A stretch of 64,000 nt of DNA, taken from the NCBI RefSeq assembly GCF_036373705.1, contig NC_089863.1:3989444-4053443 (forward strand). Direction: 5' to 3'. The DNA comes from Amia ocellicauda (Eukaryota; Chordata; Actinopteri; Amiiformes; Amiidae). The notes under the pieces were generated by a model. That model had not been told where the DNA came from, ran no database searches, and was given only the letters and a program-made list of their open reading frames with translations. Of this stretch, positions 46,302 to 58,011 are shown in pieces. Each line of letters starts with the position of its first letter. Position 1 is the stretch's first letter. The position numbers and the translations under genes are program-made.

Positions 46302-47599
46302 ATGTTGAGCTCCAGATGTGCGTTGCCCGCACTGGCCCTTTGTGTACTCCTGGAGGAGGTGTCTGCGTTCCTGGTGCCGCTCAGAGCGAGACGGGTGAGA
46401 GTGCAGCCACACACACACATATCATGATAGCATTAGTATGTGAGTGTGTTGTTAAAAGGTCATAACCCCTAGACAGCTGTTTCACCCCTCGTGTCTTTTT
46501 GAACATCTGCTAAGAAATTATGATTAATAATAACAATAATCATACTAATCCCTGCCCCCTCCACCCTGCTCTTCTCCTCAGGACGTCTGGCAGGACTCTG
46601 ACCTGTCCCTCCCTCTGCCTGAGTCCTCCGACCCCGAGTTCCTGTGGCCGCTGGTGGCTGAAGACACGACCAGCGAGAGAGGGGGCCGCCACGCCCGTCC
46701 TTCCCCCTTCAACGCCCCTCTAGAGAGGATCTCGGGGAGACACGGCGCCCCTGCCAGGAAGAGCAAGAACAAGAGGTGAGGAGACACATAGAGAGATGGA
46801 GATGGGGGGAGTGAGATAGAGAGAGAGAGAGGAGAAAAAGTTTGTCTGTCTGTCTGTCTGTCTTGGGTCTCTATCAGCCTTACCTCTCCCCTCCCTCTCA
46901 ATCCTTCCTTCTGTCTGAGGACGAAAGGCAGGTAATCACTCATCCCCTCTCCCTCTCTCTCTCTACAGGAAACGCATAACTGCACCCTTAGACACCATCG
47001 GCAGCTCCCTGTTCTCCAATCACAGGAGCCGGAAGGTAAGGATGGCGGGGCCAAACACTTTCAGCCAATCGGGTGTCGTAGCGGCGCTGAAGACAGTTGT
47101 ACAATAACGATCGTATTTCTACAGGACTTTAAGCCTCTGTACAAACAATAATACAGTTTTCTCCAATGTACAACAATTTTACAAGGTAATTACAGTAGAA
47201 AAATCGAATCTTGGAGCGCAGCCAGGAATCGACCAATCGTAACTGTGTCCTTGTGGTGCAGAATTTTGACCTTAAGCAGCATTGTAGGCTTGGAGACAGA
47301 CCACCAATCAGAAATGAGCTTTTTAACCACATGGTCCAACCTCACCCATGCTGTGCATTTCGAGGATGGCCAGATATTGTGATGCCCAGATATTGAAAAC
47401 CGCACCAACACAGACACTGATCTTTAATTGCAGTCTAGAAGACAGTGTTCAACACACACAATCATTTTTAAGGTCTGAATATTGAAATTTAGGTGTGTGT
47501 GGGTGTAGAGTGTGTCTGTGCTCCCTTTTATTAATCCTGTATCTCTCTGCCCCACCCCAACAGGAGAACCCCGAGGACTGGGAGTACTACACAGACTGA
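46302..47599 (+). CDS. Osteocrin/musclin-like secreted peptide precursor
   Basis: Four coding exons: 46302-46394, 46582-46775, 46969-47035 and 47564-47599. They give 129 aa; human osteocrin is 133 aa. The start MLSSRCALPALALCVLLEEVSA looks like a cleavable signal peptide. Two natriuretic-peptide-like motifs lie in the C-terminal half: FNAPLERISG (74-83) and ITAPLDTIGSSLFSN (99-113). They parallel the two osteocrin motifs (F-G-S-P-L-D-R-L-S and F-G-I-P-M-D-R-I-G), have no ring cysteines and are separated by a basic linker (KSKNKRKR, 91-98). Osteocrin binds the clearance receptor NPR3 and so raises local natriuretic-peptide signalling. Unlike osteocrin, this protein continues past RSRK (115-118) into an acidic tail ENPEDWEYYTD, a possible tyrosine-sulfation site. 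Motif 2 has Thr where natriuretic peptides usually have Arg (D-R-I). Exon structure and signals are clear. Paralogy to osteocrin is inferred from short motifs. Confidence 0.72.
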
Positions 47600-47879
47600 G
47601 AGACAGCGCCCCACCTGACCTTGGGGGAACAGGAAGAACCATTCCAAGAAGAAAAGGAAACTTAAATCTACAAAATTCCTCCTGTTTACTGTATTTATTT
47701 GCTGTATTTATTAGGCAGGAGCCATTGTGAGGCCGGGGGCGCCCTCTGGTGGCCGCACATGGAAGCAGAGGGCATCCTTGTGGCTGTGGGCACAAGTGGT
47801 TCTTCGTTTGTATTTAATGATGTAACCCCTGAAGTTTGGTTAGTATTTATGCCGAATGTAAATACCTTTTCAGTGATCA

Positions 47880-47894
47880 AATAAACACAATAAA
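47880..47894 (+). terminator. Polyadenylation signals of the osteocrin-like gene
   Basis: Two closely spaced AATAAA hexamers about 285 bp after the stop at 47599. The 3' end faces the PHF23 3' end about 150 bp away (tail to tail). Confidence 0.65.
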
Positions 47895-48068
47895 GCATTA
47901 AAAGTGTGTGGCTTTGCCGTGATTCAGAGTTTCCGGGCACTCTCCCAGATTGGCCCTGGACAAAACAGTCGTATTCAATCTAAAAAAAGAAATAAAATAA
48001 AAACAAACCCAGAAGTGGCAAGAACAGACGCAGCTCGTCGGATAAGATCCCAGAAAAAAAATAATGAG

Positions 48069-48074
48069 TTTATT
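48069..48074 (-). terminator. phf23: AATAAA polyadenylation signal of PHF23
   Basis: TTTATT on the plus strand, about 0.95 kb past the PHF23 stop. The 3' UTR would include the long GA microsatellite at 48858-48913. Confidence 0.45.
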
Positions 48075-48847
48075 TCTCAAGCTACATTTACTGAAGAAAA
48101 CAAAACAGTCAAATAAAACAAAACAAACAAACATATCTTGATGCCGAAAATATAACATCTGCTTGGCTTTCTTTTACTTTCTCACATATGTACAATATCA
48201 GGGGAGGGTATGTACAGTGGGGGGGTTAGGACGGGGACCAGTGGCCCCCCAGAGGGGAGACCAGGAACGTGGGTCAAACCAAACCACTGCTCACAGCAGC
48301 TGGGAACAGAAACGGGTCCGATCGTGAACGAGGGAGCGAAAGAGGGAGAGGGAGCAGAGATGTTAACCAGGGTTAGTTTCCCCTCCCCCTGTTTGAATTT
48401 ACAATGAAAATATAAATACACACACATTATATATACATACACACATATATACACACATATACATGTATGCGTGTGTGTGTGTATAGTTTTGTCGTCTTCT
48501 GCCCAGCCCACCTCACCACTCTACCCGAAAACCCTGCGCCAGCTCTCCCAGGACAACCCCCCCACCCCACCCCTGCCAATTTCAGGACCCCGGGCAGCTA
48601 CACCAGTGCGTCTGGACTTCCTGTCCCCCTGTAGTCCACTTCCTGTGCACCCATTGTCTGAGCCCCACGCTGACGGCTGTCTGGCCTCTCCTCTGGTTCA
48701 CCCCAGCAGCTCTACTCTCTCGGGGGGGGGGGGACAATCATGCCCCCATTTTCCAAAAGACAAAAACTACCTGTAGGAGGGGGAGGGGGCATAGACTCCA
48801 GTCACAGCATGGGGGCAGAAAGGAGAAGATAGAGAGAGGGGTAAAAC

Positions 48848-48857
<10 letters not shown>

Positions 48858-48913
<56 letters not shown>
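48858..48913. repeat. (GA)n microsatellite in the PHF23 3' UTR
   Basis: About 28 GA dinucleotides within the likely 3' UTR. Confidence 0.85.
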
Positions 48914-48917
<4 letters not shown>

Positions 48918-49024
48918 CTGTGGTCGAAGAGTCTGTGTGTGGAGGTGTGTCTGGAAGGGGGGGCCTATGTCCACATGTGCCGATTTCTTGGTTGGGGGAG
49001 AGGGACGGGGGGCCGCTTGGGGGC

Positions 49025-50138
49025 TCAGGGGTCCTTCTTGTGGCCCGAGCGGCGCTGGTCCTGCCGAGAGTCCCTGCACTTGTGGCAGTAGAAGATGTCG
49101 GGCACGTTGGACTTCTTGATCTTGGCGCAAGAAAGGTGCACCCACACGCCACACTGGTTGCACTCGATCATGGGCCGTCCGGCGAAGGGCTTCCCGCAGT
49201 AACACGTCACCAGGTCCCACGAGTCGTCACCTGCGGGGGGAGAGAGCATGTCAGGTATGTGGCAGAGGTACAAATGTCTCTGCACAACCAGACACCCACC
49301 CACACAGACACCCACTCGCACCCTCACAGACCCTCAGATACACAGACACCCTGACAGGTGCATGCTGGGTACTACTGTCCTGCTCACCTGACTCCACCAT
49401 GATGTCCTCGTCGGCGATCCATGTCTCCCCTTCACTGGAGCTGAGGTCTGCCTCCCGCGTTGACTCCTCTCCCAGCGCGTCCGCCAGTGCCTCCCCCGCG
49501 TCCTGACCAGTGCGCAGCTCCGCCGGACCCTCCCCTACCGGCCCGCGGCCCTCGGCCCCCCGGTGGGTGGGGCCGCCCTCAGAGTCTGTGGTCTCGCTCT
49601 GGGCGGAGCTCTTGAGCTTCTTCAGCGCCTTGGTGGGCTTGGGGTTCTTGCTGCGCTTAATGCGGGCCCTCTTCTCCTCGCGACCGGCCAGAGACAACTT
49701 CTTCAGTTTCTTCTCCTTCTTGCGCTCGACCCGCGGGCCCCCAGGGGCTGGGCCCTCGAACAGAGAGTCCTTGAGGCGCATCTTGTCCAGCAGGGAACTG
49801 TCAGAGTGCATGCGGCGCAGGCTCTTGCCCTTGGAAGCGCGGGCCTTGCGCACAAATGTCTGGATGGTGTGCAGGTCGGAACGGGCGTCTGGCCAGTCAG
49901 CACCACCACCACTGCCACCACCGCCCTCCCCCGAGGCCCCCGAGACGCTGTGGGGGGAACTGGAAGAGGCCGGGGACCACTGGGGCTCCTGGAGAGCGGG
50001 AGGAGAGAGAAAAATAGGATAATTAAACTTATTGTTCTTAAACTGTGATAGAGACCCAGAGAGCACACGTGTGTGTGTGAGTCTGCGAGACACCAAGAGG
50101 GCACATGTGTGTGTGTGTGTGTGAGAGACACCAAGAGG

Positions 50139-50189
<51 letters not shown>

Positions 50190-52041
50190 TGAGGCACACT
50201 GATAGGGTGCGATTCTGAGATAGCGAGACACACACACTCACCTCCTTGCTGGCAGGGATATAGCCCGCATAGGCCAGGACAAAGCTGCAGAACTTGTTGA
50301 AGTCTTCCACGGTACGCTTTCTCCTCTCTGGAGGCTGAAACACAGAGGAGGCACGGTGAGCATGCACAGAACGAGGGGCCCCGGGTGAGGCCCCTGCCTT
50401 GCCCCACAGCTCCCTGGCACTCTTATAAACACATACATTAAACAGTCTGCAAATCATTCCTGAGTCAGTCGCACTCATTCAATAATGTCCCTTTACAAAC
50501 ACTAAACACTTTTTTTTTTTTTTTTTATTCGTATACATTTGTTTAAACTGTCGCTTCTCTCGCAGGGCGGGCGCAGAGGGGACCTTGTCACGGGACGGCG
50601 TGGCTCTCACGTTTAGCAGTCGCTCATCCCTGGGCAGGGGAAAACAAAGCGGAGGAAAGACTGACACACAGAGCCAAAGAAACACACGAGCCCTCGAATC
50701 CCAGGCAGCCATGACACGGCCGGGAGGCGCACAGCGGAGGACTTCACCAGCCGGATGGTCTGGCGACAGTGTCCGAGAGAGGGAGGCCGGGTGGTAGAGA
50801 GTTCAAGATGCCTGTTAATGCCTAACCCACCCCTCCCCCAGGCACCAGCCCCGGCACAGCCCCCCCACCCAACTGCCAAGTCACTACACTGTGTTAGGTG
50901 TATACAAGACCCTTGGACAGTCAGTGAATCAGCCTGCATGGACATCTTCAGACCCAGTTTAATCGGTGGGGATTTTAATTGATGCCCACCCACCCCCACA
51001 CATTATTCCACCGATTAATACCAACCACAACAGACAATAGTAAAGGAAAGTTTGACACGACCACCAACCGCCGCCTACGGAGGCTCAGAGGCGCTATAAT
51101 TCAATGTAAGGCAACAGGCAGACTGGGGGTCACATGCTACCAACAGAGCTGTCCGCGGTAACATACACAGTAGTCATAATTTATAATCAAAACACTTACC
51201 AGAGGCTCCGATTTGCATTTCAGCAGGGTATCTGTTTTCAGAGAGAGAGAGATAAAAGGAGAGATTAACTTCGGTTCCTCTTTTTACAACGAAGCGGCGG
51301 TTCGGACGGGGGCGCCGCTCTCTCGGACGCCGTGGCAGCGGGTCTCTCGGTCGGTGTGGGTTCAGGGTTTGTCCGCCGAGCCCTTTCCACAGCCTAACCT
51401 CACCCGACCCCCGTCTCTGTCCGTGTATATCTACCCTCCCGTCGGTTAACAGGCTGGCTTATAAAGGACAGGGGAGAGAGAAAGAGAGAGGGCGCTTTTG
51501 GCTCCTGAGCACCGACACGGTGTCGCTGGGCTCCCGGTAGATCACAGCCACCAGCCCGCCAGTGTGGTCGGGAGATACGCTGGCCAGCCCTGCACCATCG
51601 CCCGGCTCAACACACGGGCGGACAGAGGGACATTTGCGCACTTTGTCCCGGGGTGTCGAGGGTTTATTTCTCCTCTCTCTCGCTACCGACGATGCCGAGA
51701 GAAAGTGCCATCTTTTTTGCTCGGCTGAGTGGCAACCAGGCCTCCCCCTCCGGAGCCCCACCACCCCGCGATAAAACACCCACCCGACACCAAGCGCTGG
51801 ACATCAGTGGATTAAATCAACTTTTCCACTGTTAACCCGGCCGGGAGACTTTTCCCCCCCGGAGGTTTTGCATCCTTTACCCCGCACGGACGCAATCCCA
51901 GAGCCGCGGCCATGCCTGCACCCGAGTCCAGCCGCCACCCGGCACTCACTTCCCCCCGCAAAAAACAGACACTTCTCTGGGGTTTTTCGGCGGAACAGAC
52001 CCGGTCATCGTACCTTTATGCTCGGCCATGATGTCGAGCAT
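49025..52041 (-). CDS. phf23: PHF23, PHD-finger H3K4me3 reader
   Basis: Five coding exons on the minus strand: 52041-52014, 51231-51200, 50334-50242, 49988-49388 and 49230-49025. They encode 319 aa (human 403). PHF23 binds H3K4me3 and is a negative regulator of autophagy through LRSAM1. The N-terminus MLDIMAEHK is followed by the family block [20 protein letters not shown] (21-40). A Lys/Arg-rich middle follows, then a Ser/Glu/Asp-rich stretch ending DEDIMVESG. The C-terminal PHD finger has a complete C4HC3 ligand set: Cys261, 263, 275, 278, His283, Cys286, 300 and 303, with Trp281 in the aromatic cage region. The protein ends GHKKDP. The central region is shorter than in mammals. The only paralogue, PHF13, is less likely given the synteny with ELP5 and CTDNEP1. 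Confidence 0.93.
50080..50195. repeat. GT microsatellite with CCAAGAGGGCAC units in PHF23 intron 3
   Basis: Three short units with GAGACACCAAGAGGGCAC separated by GT runs, then about 22 GT dinucleotides. Confidence 0.75.
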
Positions 52042-52559
52042 TGTCGCCGCAGGCCTCCCGCTCCACACCGGTCTCCCCCGCCCGTGTGCAGCCCCGGCTC
52101 CCCGGAGCCTGAGCCCCGGCCCGGGTTGGAAGTGGGTGCAAAGCCTGGCTGCTCTCGCTCGGTGGAGGAAACCCCTGCCGACGATCGGTCTCCCCCGCTG
52201 GGTGCAACAACGCAGACGAGCCCCAAGAGAGAGAGAGCCGCTCTCTTCCCCCCGCAAAAAGAAAACACCGAAAAAAGAAAACGTTTCTCCGTCACAGCGC
52301 CGTTGAAGTCTCCCAACTCTCCCAAATAAGTCGCCCGCCGCTCAAGTGCGCCCGGCCAGGGGCTGCGCGCCGACTGGGGGGTCGTTTCGTGTGCGTGAAA
52401 TTAAAAAATAAACAAATCCCTTTTTTTGTGCGTGTTTTGGGTTTTCTCTCCAAACAGGCGAAAGTTGCTAAATCCGTCTCCGTGTCGTCTTCAGCGCGCT
52501 GCGCTCCAGCGCCACCATTACCCTGTCAGCTGACTCCGCGGCGGCCCCTGGCGGCGGCT

Positions 52560-52920
52560 ACAAGACGCGGGCGGCGTGCGGGGGGTTATGGGAGATGTAG
52601 TTCCGCCACAGGGCTCGGCTCATAGACAGGCAGGACGCGGGAGGGAGAAAAGAACTACATTCTCCTGCTGCCTCGGCGGTGGCTCGGCCTGGGCGGGGCT
52701 TACTGGGAGATGGCGTCCAATCGGCAGCGCCGCTCCGTTGACGCGGATGAGACCGCTGTGGACTACATTTCCCGTGGGCGGGCGGGAAAGCGGGTTCGCT
52801 GTGGCTCTTGTCAGCGGCTCTGCTCTGGAACTTCATATCCCGACACGCTTAGCGGCATTAAACCCCAAGCAGTCTTTGACAACGAGCTCAGAGCGGCGCT
52901 GGGGGATGTAGTCTTTAGTT
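52560..52920. promoter_or_regulatory. Array of ZNF143/THAP11-type (SBS) elements between PHF23 and ELP5
   Basis: Four good and two weaker copies of the ACTACA-nn-TCCC element occur here. They are at about 52587-52602 (minus), 52653-52670 (plus), 52704-52718 (minus, weak), 52762-52778 (plus), 52829-52846 (plus, weak) and 52899-52913 (minus). Spacing is 50-72 bp. They lie in the CpG-rich interval between the divergent PHF23 and ELP5 start codons. Such elements recruit ZNF143, ZNF76 or THAP11/HCFC1 to housekeeping promoters. Confidence 0.6.
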
Positions 52921-53340
52921 GTGTTATTGTGGGTGTTGATATTGTGACATAAACTTGACAACTAGTGCAATCGAGGAAATTATTATTATGTCTTACAGAA
53001 TAAACAAACAAAAAAAGGTGTATGCAAATGCATGCGTTTAATTAAGTGATACGATGAAACGCTTCTGGATTTAAGCTTCAGTTCCAATATCGATATGTTA
53101 ATTATAATGCATTTGTTTTAAAGTGCTCTAATCGGTATATGGTAAAACTTTTTCTTGTGTGTTTATACCACCCCTTTGAAAGCGAGGGCATCATCATCCC
53201 GGGAGAGGATTGAAGCGGGTGTACATCCACAGGCCCCGCAGGAGCCCCGGTGTGGAGTTGTGAGTGGCCGCGGCGAGCGAGGCGCACAGAAGCGGGGAGA
53301 GACGCGGCCAGCAGGGAGGCTGTAGGGCACCGGTCGCAGC

Positions 53341-56300
53341 ATGCTGCTGGAGCTCATTCAGGGCACAGAAGGCGGAGGATTCGTCGTCATCACAGGTACA
53401 GCGCTTTAATGGCATTACATGTTATGAAACAAACATGGTGGGAGTATAAATCTATTATATTACATGCATATATGTTATTATCTAGTTGTTATAATCTGTA
53501 AATACCCAGAACGGCGGAGTCACGTGTGTTCAGTGCTCACGCAGCATGCCTCACTCTTACAACTCCGCGACTGAACTGAAAAAATAATAATAATCGAGTG
53601 CACACCACACTTATGTTAAAAGTATGTCTATTTCTGATGTATTTTGTGGATCTCAGTTTCCCTGCACATGTAGGCTGTATTATGAAGACACTGCACACCC
53701 AGCACGGCACACTTCTAATTCCCTTAGCAACTGCAGACGTTAAATAAATTTGCTTTTTTAAATTGCATGGCCATTGTTTGTTTTCTTCTGGTCGCACTGA
53801 AAGACTCTCACTTATTTGCCACCGCTGTTACAAGTCACGTAAGCAGACAATACGGATACTGTTTATTAAGTGAAAGTATTTTACATTTTACAAATAAAAA
53901 CATTCAAAATTGTAATACTTGTGATTAAAACTTTTTTTAAATCAATTCTTAAAATCACTTAAAATTTAGCAGACAATACGCATTGAAGTCTCGCTTGACA
54001 ATGTATCTGGTCTGTGTTGTTGCAAAGGGGAGGAAACCCACGCCTGCTATCCAGGTAACAGAGATCTTGTTTAGGGGAAGTAGGGCATGGCAAACCAAAC
54101 TGCCTTTTAGAGAGATCCAGAAATACAATTTAACACATCAGTCATTGTTATTAACATGTTACCCCCCACACTGTGTATTTATCCTGGTGGTTTTAATGGT
54201 TTTCTGTCCCCCCATCCCTCCAGACTCGGCGGAGTGCCCGGCCCGGCCGCTTCTCAAAAGCTTTGTCAATGCGGCGCTGAAACGGTGAGACCCCCCCCCA
54301 TGTCAGGATCCATAAACACACGGCAGACCCCACCCCCCAAACCCACCACGGCCTTTGCCACATTGATCTCAAATCCACCTTAAAACAGTCATCAGACTGT
54401 GAGGAAAAGAACTAAACAATGTTTCCGGTCTGCTGAGTTGGTGTGGCAGTTGTTTACTGGTCATTTGTTTTGTGTTCCTCTTTAGCAGTGCAGGTGTTCA
54501 TAAATGTGATACCAATGTAGCGTTTAAAATGCGATACAAAGGCAGGCCGGCTTTGTAGCTCGTATTGGGGCGGTTCTCTGCACCCTTGAATGCCACCCAG
54601 CCCAGGGACGCCGTGGGTAAATGTGTGGGGCGCGCTGGCGATGCTCTGAGGCTCCGGTGGGGGGTGTAGGGGATCAGGGGCAGATCTGAGCATGTTTGTG
54701 CGCACTGCGTGTGTTGCAGGGGGGAGCAGGTCCACGTCTTGGGGTTCGATGTGTCCGAGGAGGAGCTGCGTTCCGGGCTGGAGGTGGAGGCGGCGCACAG
54801 GTGGGCTTAATAATAATCAAACAAACCCATCGTTATAGCATGCAGACTGTGTACAGTTTACTACTGCAATCTCCCCTGCCTCGCTTACCGCTTACCCCTG
54901 ACCTCTGACCTCCGACCTCCCCCAGGCTGCTGTTCCACGATGGCTACACTGATCCCTTGGGCTGGCGAGGCCGGGACGGGCCCTCGGCGTCCCACTTCTC
55001 CGCTCAGGAGATCGGGACCCGGGTGGGCCAGACGCGGGATGCCGGGCCGGTGACGCTGGTCGTGGACTCTCTGTCCTGGGTCCTCCGGCACAGTCCCCCC
55101 GCCGCCGTCTGCCAGGCACTGCAGGAGCTGCGGAGAGGTGAGGGCGAGAGACAGGAGCCTCCCCCGTACCCGGGCCGATCAAACCCTGGGAATGGACCCT
55201 TGGAGTTGAGCTGGGTCAATTAACTCACTGACGAGCGCAATTAACTAATTAATCGTCTCGTTTCCCCACACAGGGGCGGCGGCGAAGCGTATTGTGCTCC
55301 TCCTGCACTCGGACCTACACCCGCTGGGCGTCGTGGGCAGCGTGTGCCACCTGGCCAGCGCCGTCGTAGCGGTGGCGGCCTACTGCGGGCCGGGGGGGGC
55401 GGGCGGCGAGGCAGGGCCGCAGGGCGTGGCCACATCGACCCGGCGGAGCAAGTCGGGGAAGGTGTTGAGAGAGGTGAGGAGCCAGCATGCTGTACTGTAG
55501 TAAACTGTACTATACTGCACTGTGCTGTAATATTGTGTCTCTGTCCCTGGGCAGGAGGAGGGCTTCTCCGTGGGGGAGGGGTTCCTGGTCCAGGTGCAGG
55601 GCCGACACCCCCAGCCCAGGTGGACCGAGCCTGAGCCCGAGGACACACAGGTAGACACAGTGTCACCTTTTTAATGTTGTTTTTTTTAAATGTATTTAAT
55701 CATTTGTGTTTTACTTTATCTCCCCCTGCTGGAGCCCGAGTCCAAGATCTTTTAACCTTTTATGAAAAGATGACTTTTTAAAAATGAAATTTTAACTGTT
55801 TTTAAAGACTTAGTTGTTTTTAAAGCACTAGTTGTTTGGGTTTTTTGGTTAGTTTTGTTCTGTTTTTTTCTTTTGTCAAATACATTGGCCGTTAGGATTT
55901 TGATTTTAAATGCATCGGACTGTTTTGGTTTGTTTTTTATTTTTATCATTTTATTTGTTTTTTTGATTTGTCCGGTGCATTTTCAGTTAATTTCAATGTA
56001 TTTGACCTTATTTTGTTGGTTTGCAGTTTTGCTCTAATCACTAGTTTGTTTTATTGTTTTGTGCACTTGTTTATTTGAAGTTCATGTATTTTGTTTATGT
56101 TAATCACTAAGATTTTAAATTTTTTAAGTGATTTTAAGAATTGATTAAAAAAAAAAATTAATCACAAGTATTAAAATGTGTTTTGATTATTTTTATTATT
56201 GTAATGTAAAATACTTATACCAATAAAATAGTATTTTACTTCCACTTTGGAGGAACTTGTAGGGGGTTTTCAGGGGGTTGGAATCGAGAATCTTTAGTCG

Positions 56301-56979
56301 CATGCCGGACACAGGGCTATGTTTTAAATGCGCCCCTCGTGTCACAGGCTGTCGACGTCACTTCCCGCAGCCATAGCTCCACAGGAAGTGACCTCTGACC
56401 CAGGCGCCACCTAGGGCGGTTTGAAACTCCCTCGACCTTGGTAATAAGAGAGAAACTAGCAAAGAAAATGGATCGGATAGCTGGGAAAATAGCCGTTCAG
56501 TAATTATTCGAACAAAGACGTTCTAATCCAAACCTCCCTCCCTCTCTCTCTCTGTGCTGCAGGCTGACCCCGCCGCCAACCTGACCTTTAACCTCCGGCT
56601 GTCCGAGGGCGAGCGGCAGGCGAGGGAGAAGCTGCCCCTTCCGTTCGCTTTCAGCTCCGAGCGGTGAGACACTCGAGGGGTTAACGGGCCCCCGCAGGCT
56701 TCCCGGGCCCCTGGAATAACAATAGGGTGACCCCTGGCAATTAAGTTACCCTTTGGGGCCCTAGTGCACTAGAATTGCCCCCTCCAGTCTGTCAGTGGCT
56801 GATTGCTACCCCCTTCCCCTCCCCTCGCCTCCATCTCCCCTCATTTCCTCTCTACGCTCCCCCCCCACAGGAAGTCCGCCCTGCTGCAGCCTCGCTCTGG
56901 CGGCGGCCGGATCCTCTATGAACCCGACGCCGCGGACGACTTCGACCAGGAGGACCCGGACGACGACCTGGACGTCTGA
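53341..56979 (+). CDS. elp5: ELP5, Elongator complex subunit 5
   Basis: Eight coding exons: 53341-53395, 54224-54284, 54720-54800, 54926-55137, 55274-55473, 55555-55650, 56563-56663 and 56871-56979. They give 304 aa, close to mammalian ELP5. ELP5 has a RecA-like fold and forms the Elp4-Elp5-Elp6 ring that helps Elongator modify wobble uridines of tRNA. Recognisable blocks are the N-terminal strand GGGFVVIT; LLKSFVNAALKRGEQVHVLGF; the VTLVVDSLSWVLRHSP Walker-B-like strand; the conserved LTFNLRLSEGERQAREKLPL block; and the acidic end DDFDQEDPDDDLDV, nearly the same as the human C-terminus. As in other ELP5 proteins there is no Walker A lysine motif. The gene is divergent from PHF23 and upstream of CTDNEP1 in the same direction. 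Confidence 0.95.
53870..53985 (+). repeat. Left member of an intronic inverted repeat in ELP5
   Basis: About 110 bp in ELP5 intron 1, from AAGTATTTTACATTTTACAA to TTCTTAAAATCACTTAAAAT. It is the reverse complement of 56112-56215 with few differences. Confidence 0.75.
56112..56218 (-). repeat. Right member of an intronic inverted repeat in ELP5
   Basis: The complement of 53870-53985, in ELP5 intron 6. The pair brackets exons 2-6. Confidence 0.75.
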
Positions 56980-57212
56980 CCTGCGGCCAGATTTACCCCG
57001 TTTCCCTTCCCGATCCAAGCCAGTGGACTGTAGTCCATTCCGGTTCTCCGGACGAGGTGTGCCGTACCCGGCTGCTGGTGGAACCGCGGTTCCCAGCTGG
57101 AAGGATCGGCACAGAGCTGTGGAGAGACGTCTTCCTGGCCTCCTTTCCGTCAGGACTCTGTATCTCGTAGGGAAAAGCAAGAGAAACCAGTGTATATACT
57201 CCTGACTTGTTC

Positions 57213-57218
57213 AATAAA
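57213..57218 (+). terminator. elp5: AATAAA polyadenylation signal of ELP5
   Basis: Occurs 234 bp after the ELP5 stop in the sequence TCAATAAATA. It is the first good signal downstream. Confidence 0.7.
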
Positions 57219-57224
57219 TACCGG

Positions 57225-57960
57225 TTGTGGTTTTGCTGACTTTTGTGGCACGATGTAACTTGACGGTTTGTTTGTTTCTGTGCGGTTCACACTCTTGCCC
57301 ACCAGAGGGCGTGGGCAGACCTGTCCTGATCTGCCCCAGGGGAGGGTGGAAGTGGATCGAGCCCAACTTGTACCTGAACCCCGACCGCTACGGTGGCCCA
57401 GTGGGTAAGATTGATGGGATTGGGGGTCCATCATTCTCTTCGAAGTGGAACCGAAATTCAATGAATGCAAAACCGTGAGATGTCAACTGTAAACAAATAA
57501 AATGACCATTCACCATGACCTTTGACCCCTTTGCCTTATTACACGATCACCTGTTATTTTCCGGGTAAACACCTTTAAGTGCTTTTATAGTGAAGCAGAT
57601 GTATTATTATTAATACAATACGTGTGTGTGGCAGTCTTTCAGCAGTTTCTCATCCCTCATCTGAATCACACAAGTGATGTGGCCCAGTGGCGCTTGGTAC
57701 CCCATGGTTCCGACCGTGCCAAGGCCCAGACACCGCAATCACACAATCCAGTGCCGTTTTATCACTGGCCTTTATCTATGCACCTGTTTTTATTTTCCGT
57801 CCTTTGAAACTTAGGTCTCCCTCAACCCTCCCTCTCTCTGCTGCCGTTGCGTTTGGTTCTGTTCATTGTGTGGGTCATTTAGATCTGCAGACACGTCCTC
57901 TGGCTGATAACTAAACCAGCTTCAGTTATTATCATAATAATAATAAACACACTCCTCGAT
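57225..57960. other. Intergenic DNA between ELP5 and CTDNEP1
   Basis: No exon or named repeat recognised. A CpG-rich promoter for CTDNEP1 begins near 57960. Confidence 0.45.
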
Positions 57961-58011
57961 AATAACGCACGCCTCACGCCGCCTGGCTGCGGGACGTGGG
58001 GACGCACCGGC

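Noticed and set aside
51868-52329. 153-codon Pro/Arg-rich frame in the PHF23 promoter
   Set aside because: CpG-rich leader and promoter DNA overlapping PHF23 exon 1 on the other strand. No conserved feature.
52710-52952. 80-codon plus-strand frame upstream of ELP5
   Set aside because: Weak start and no recognisable domain. The region is better explained as a promoter with ZNF143-type sites.
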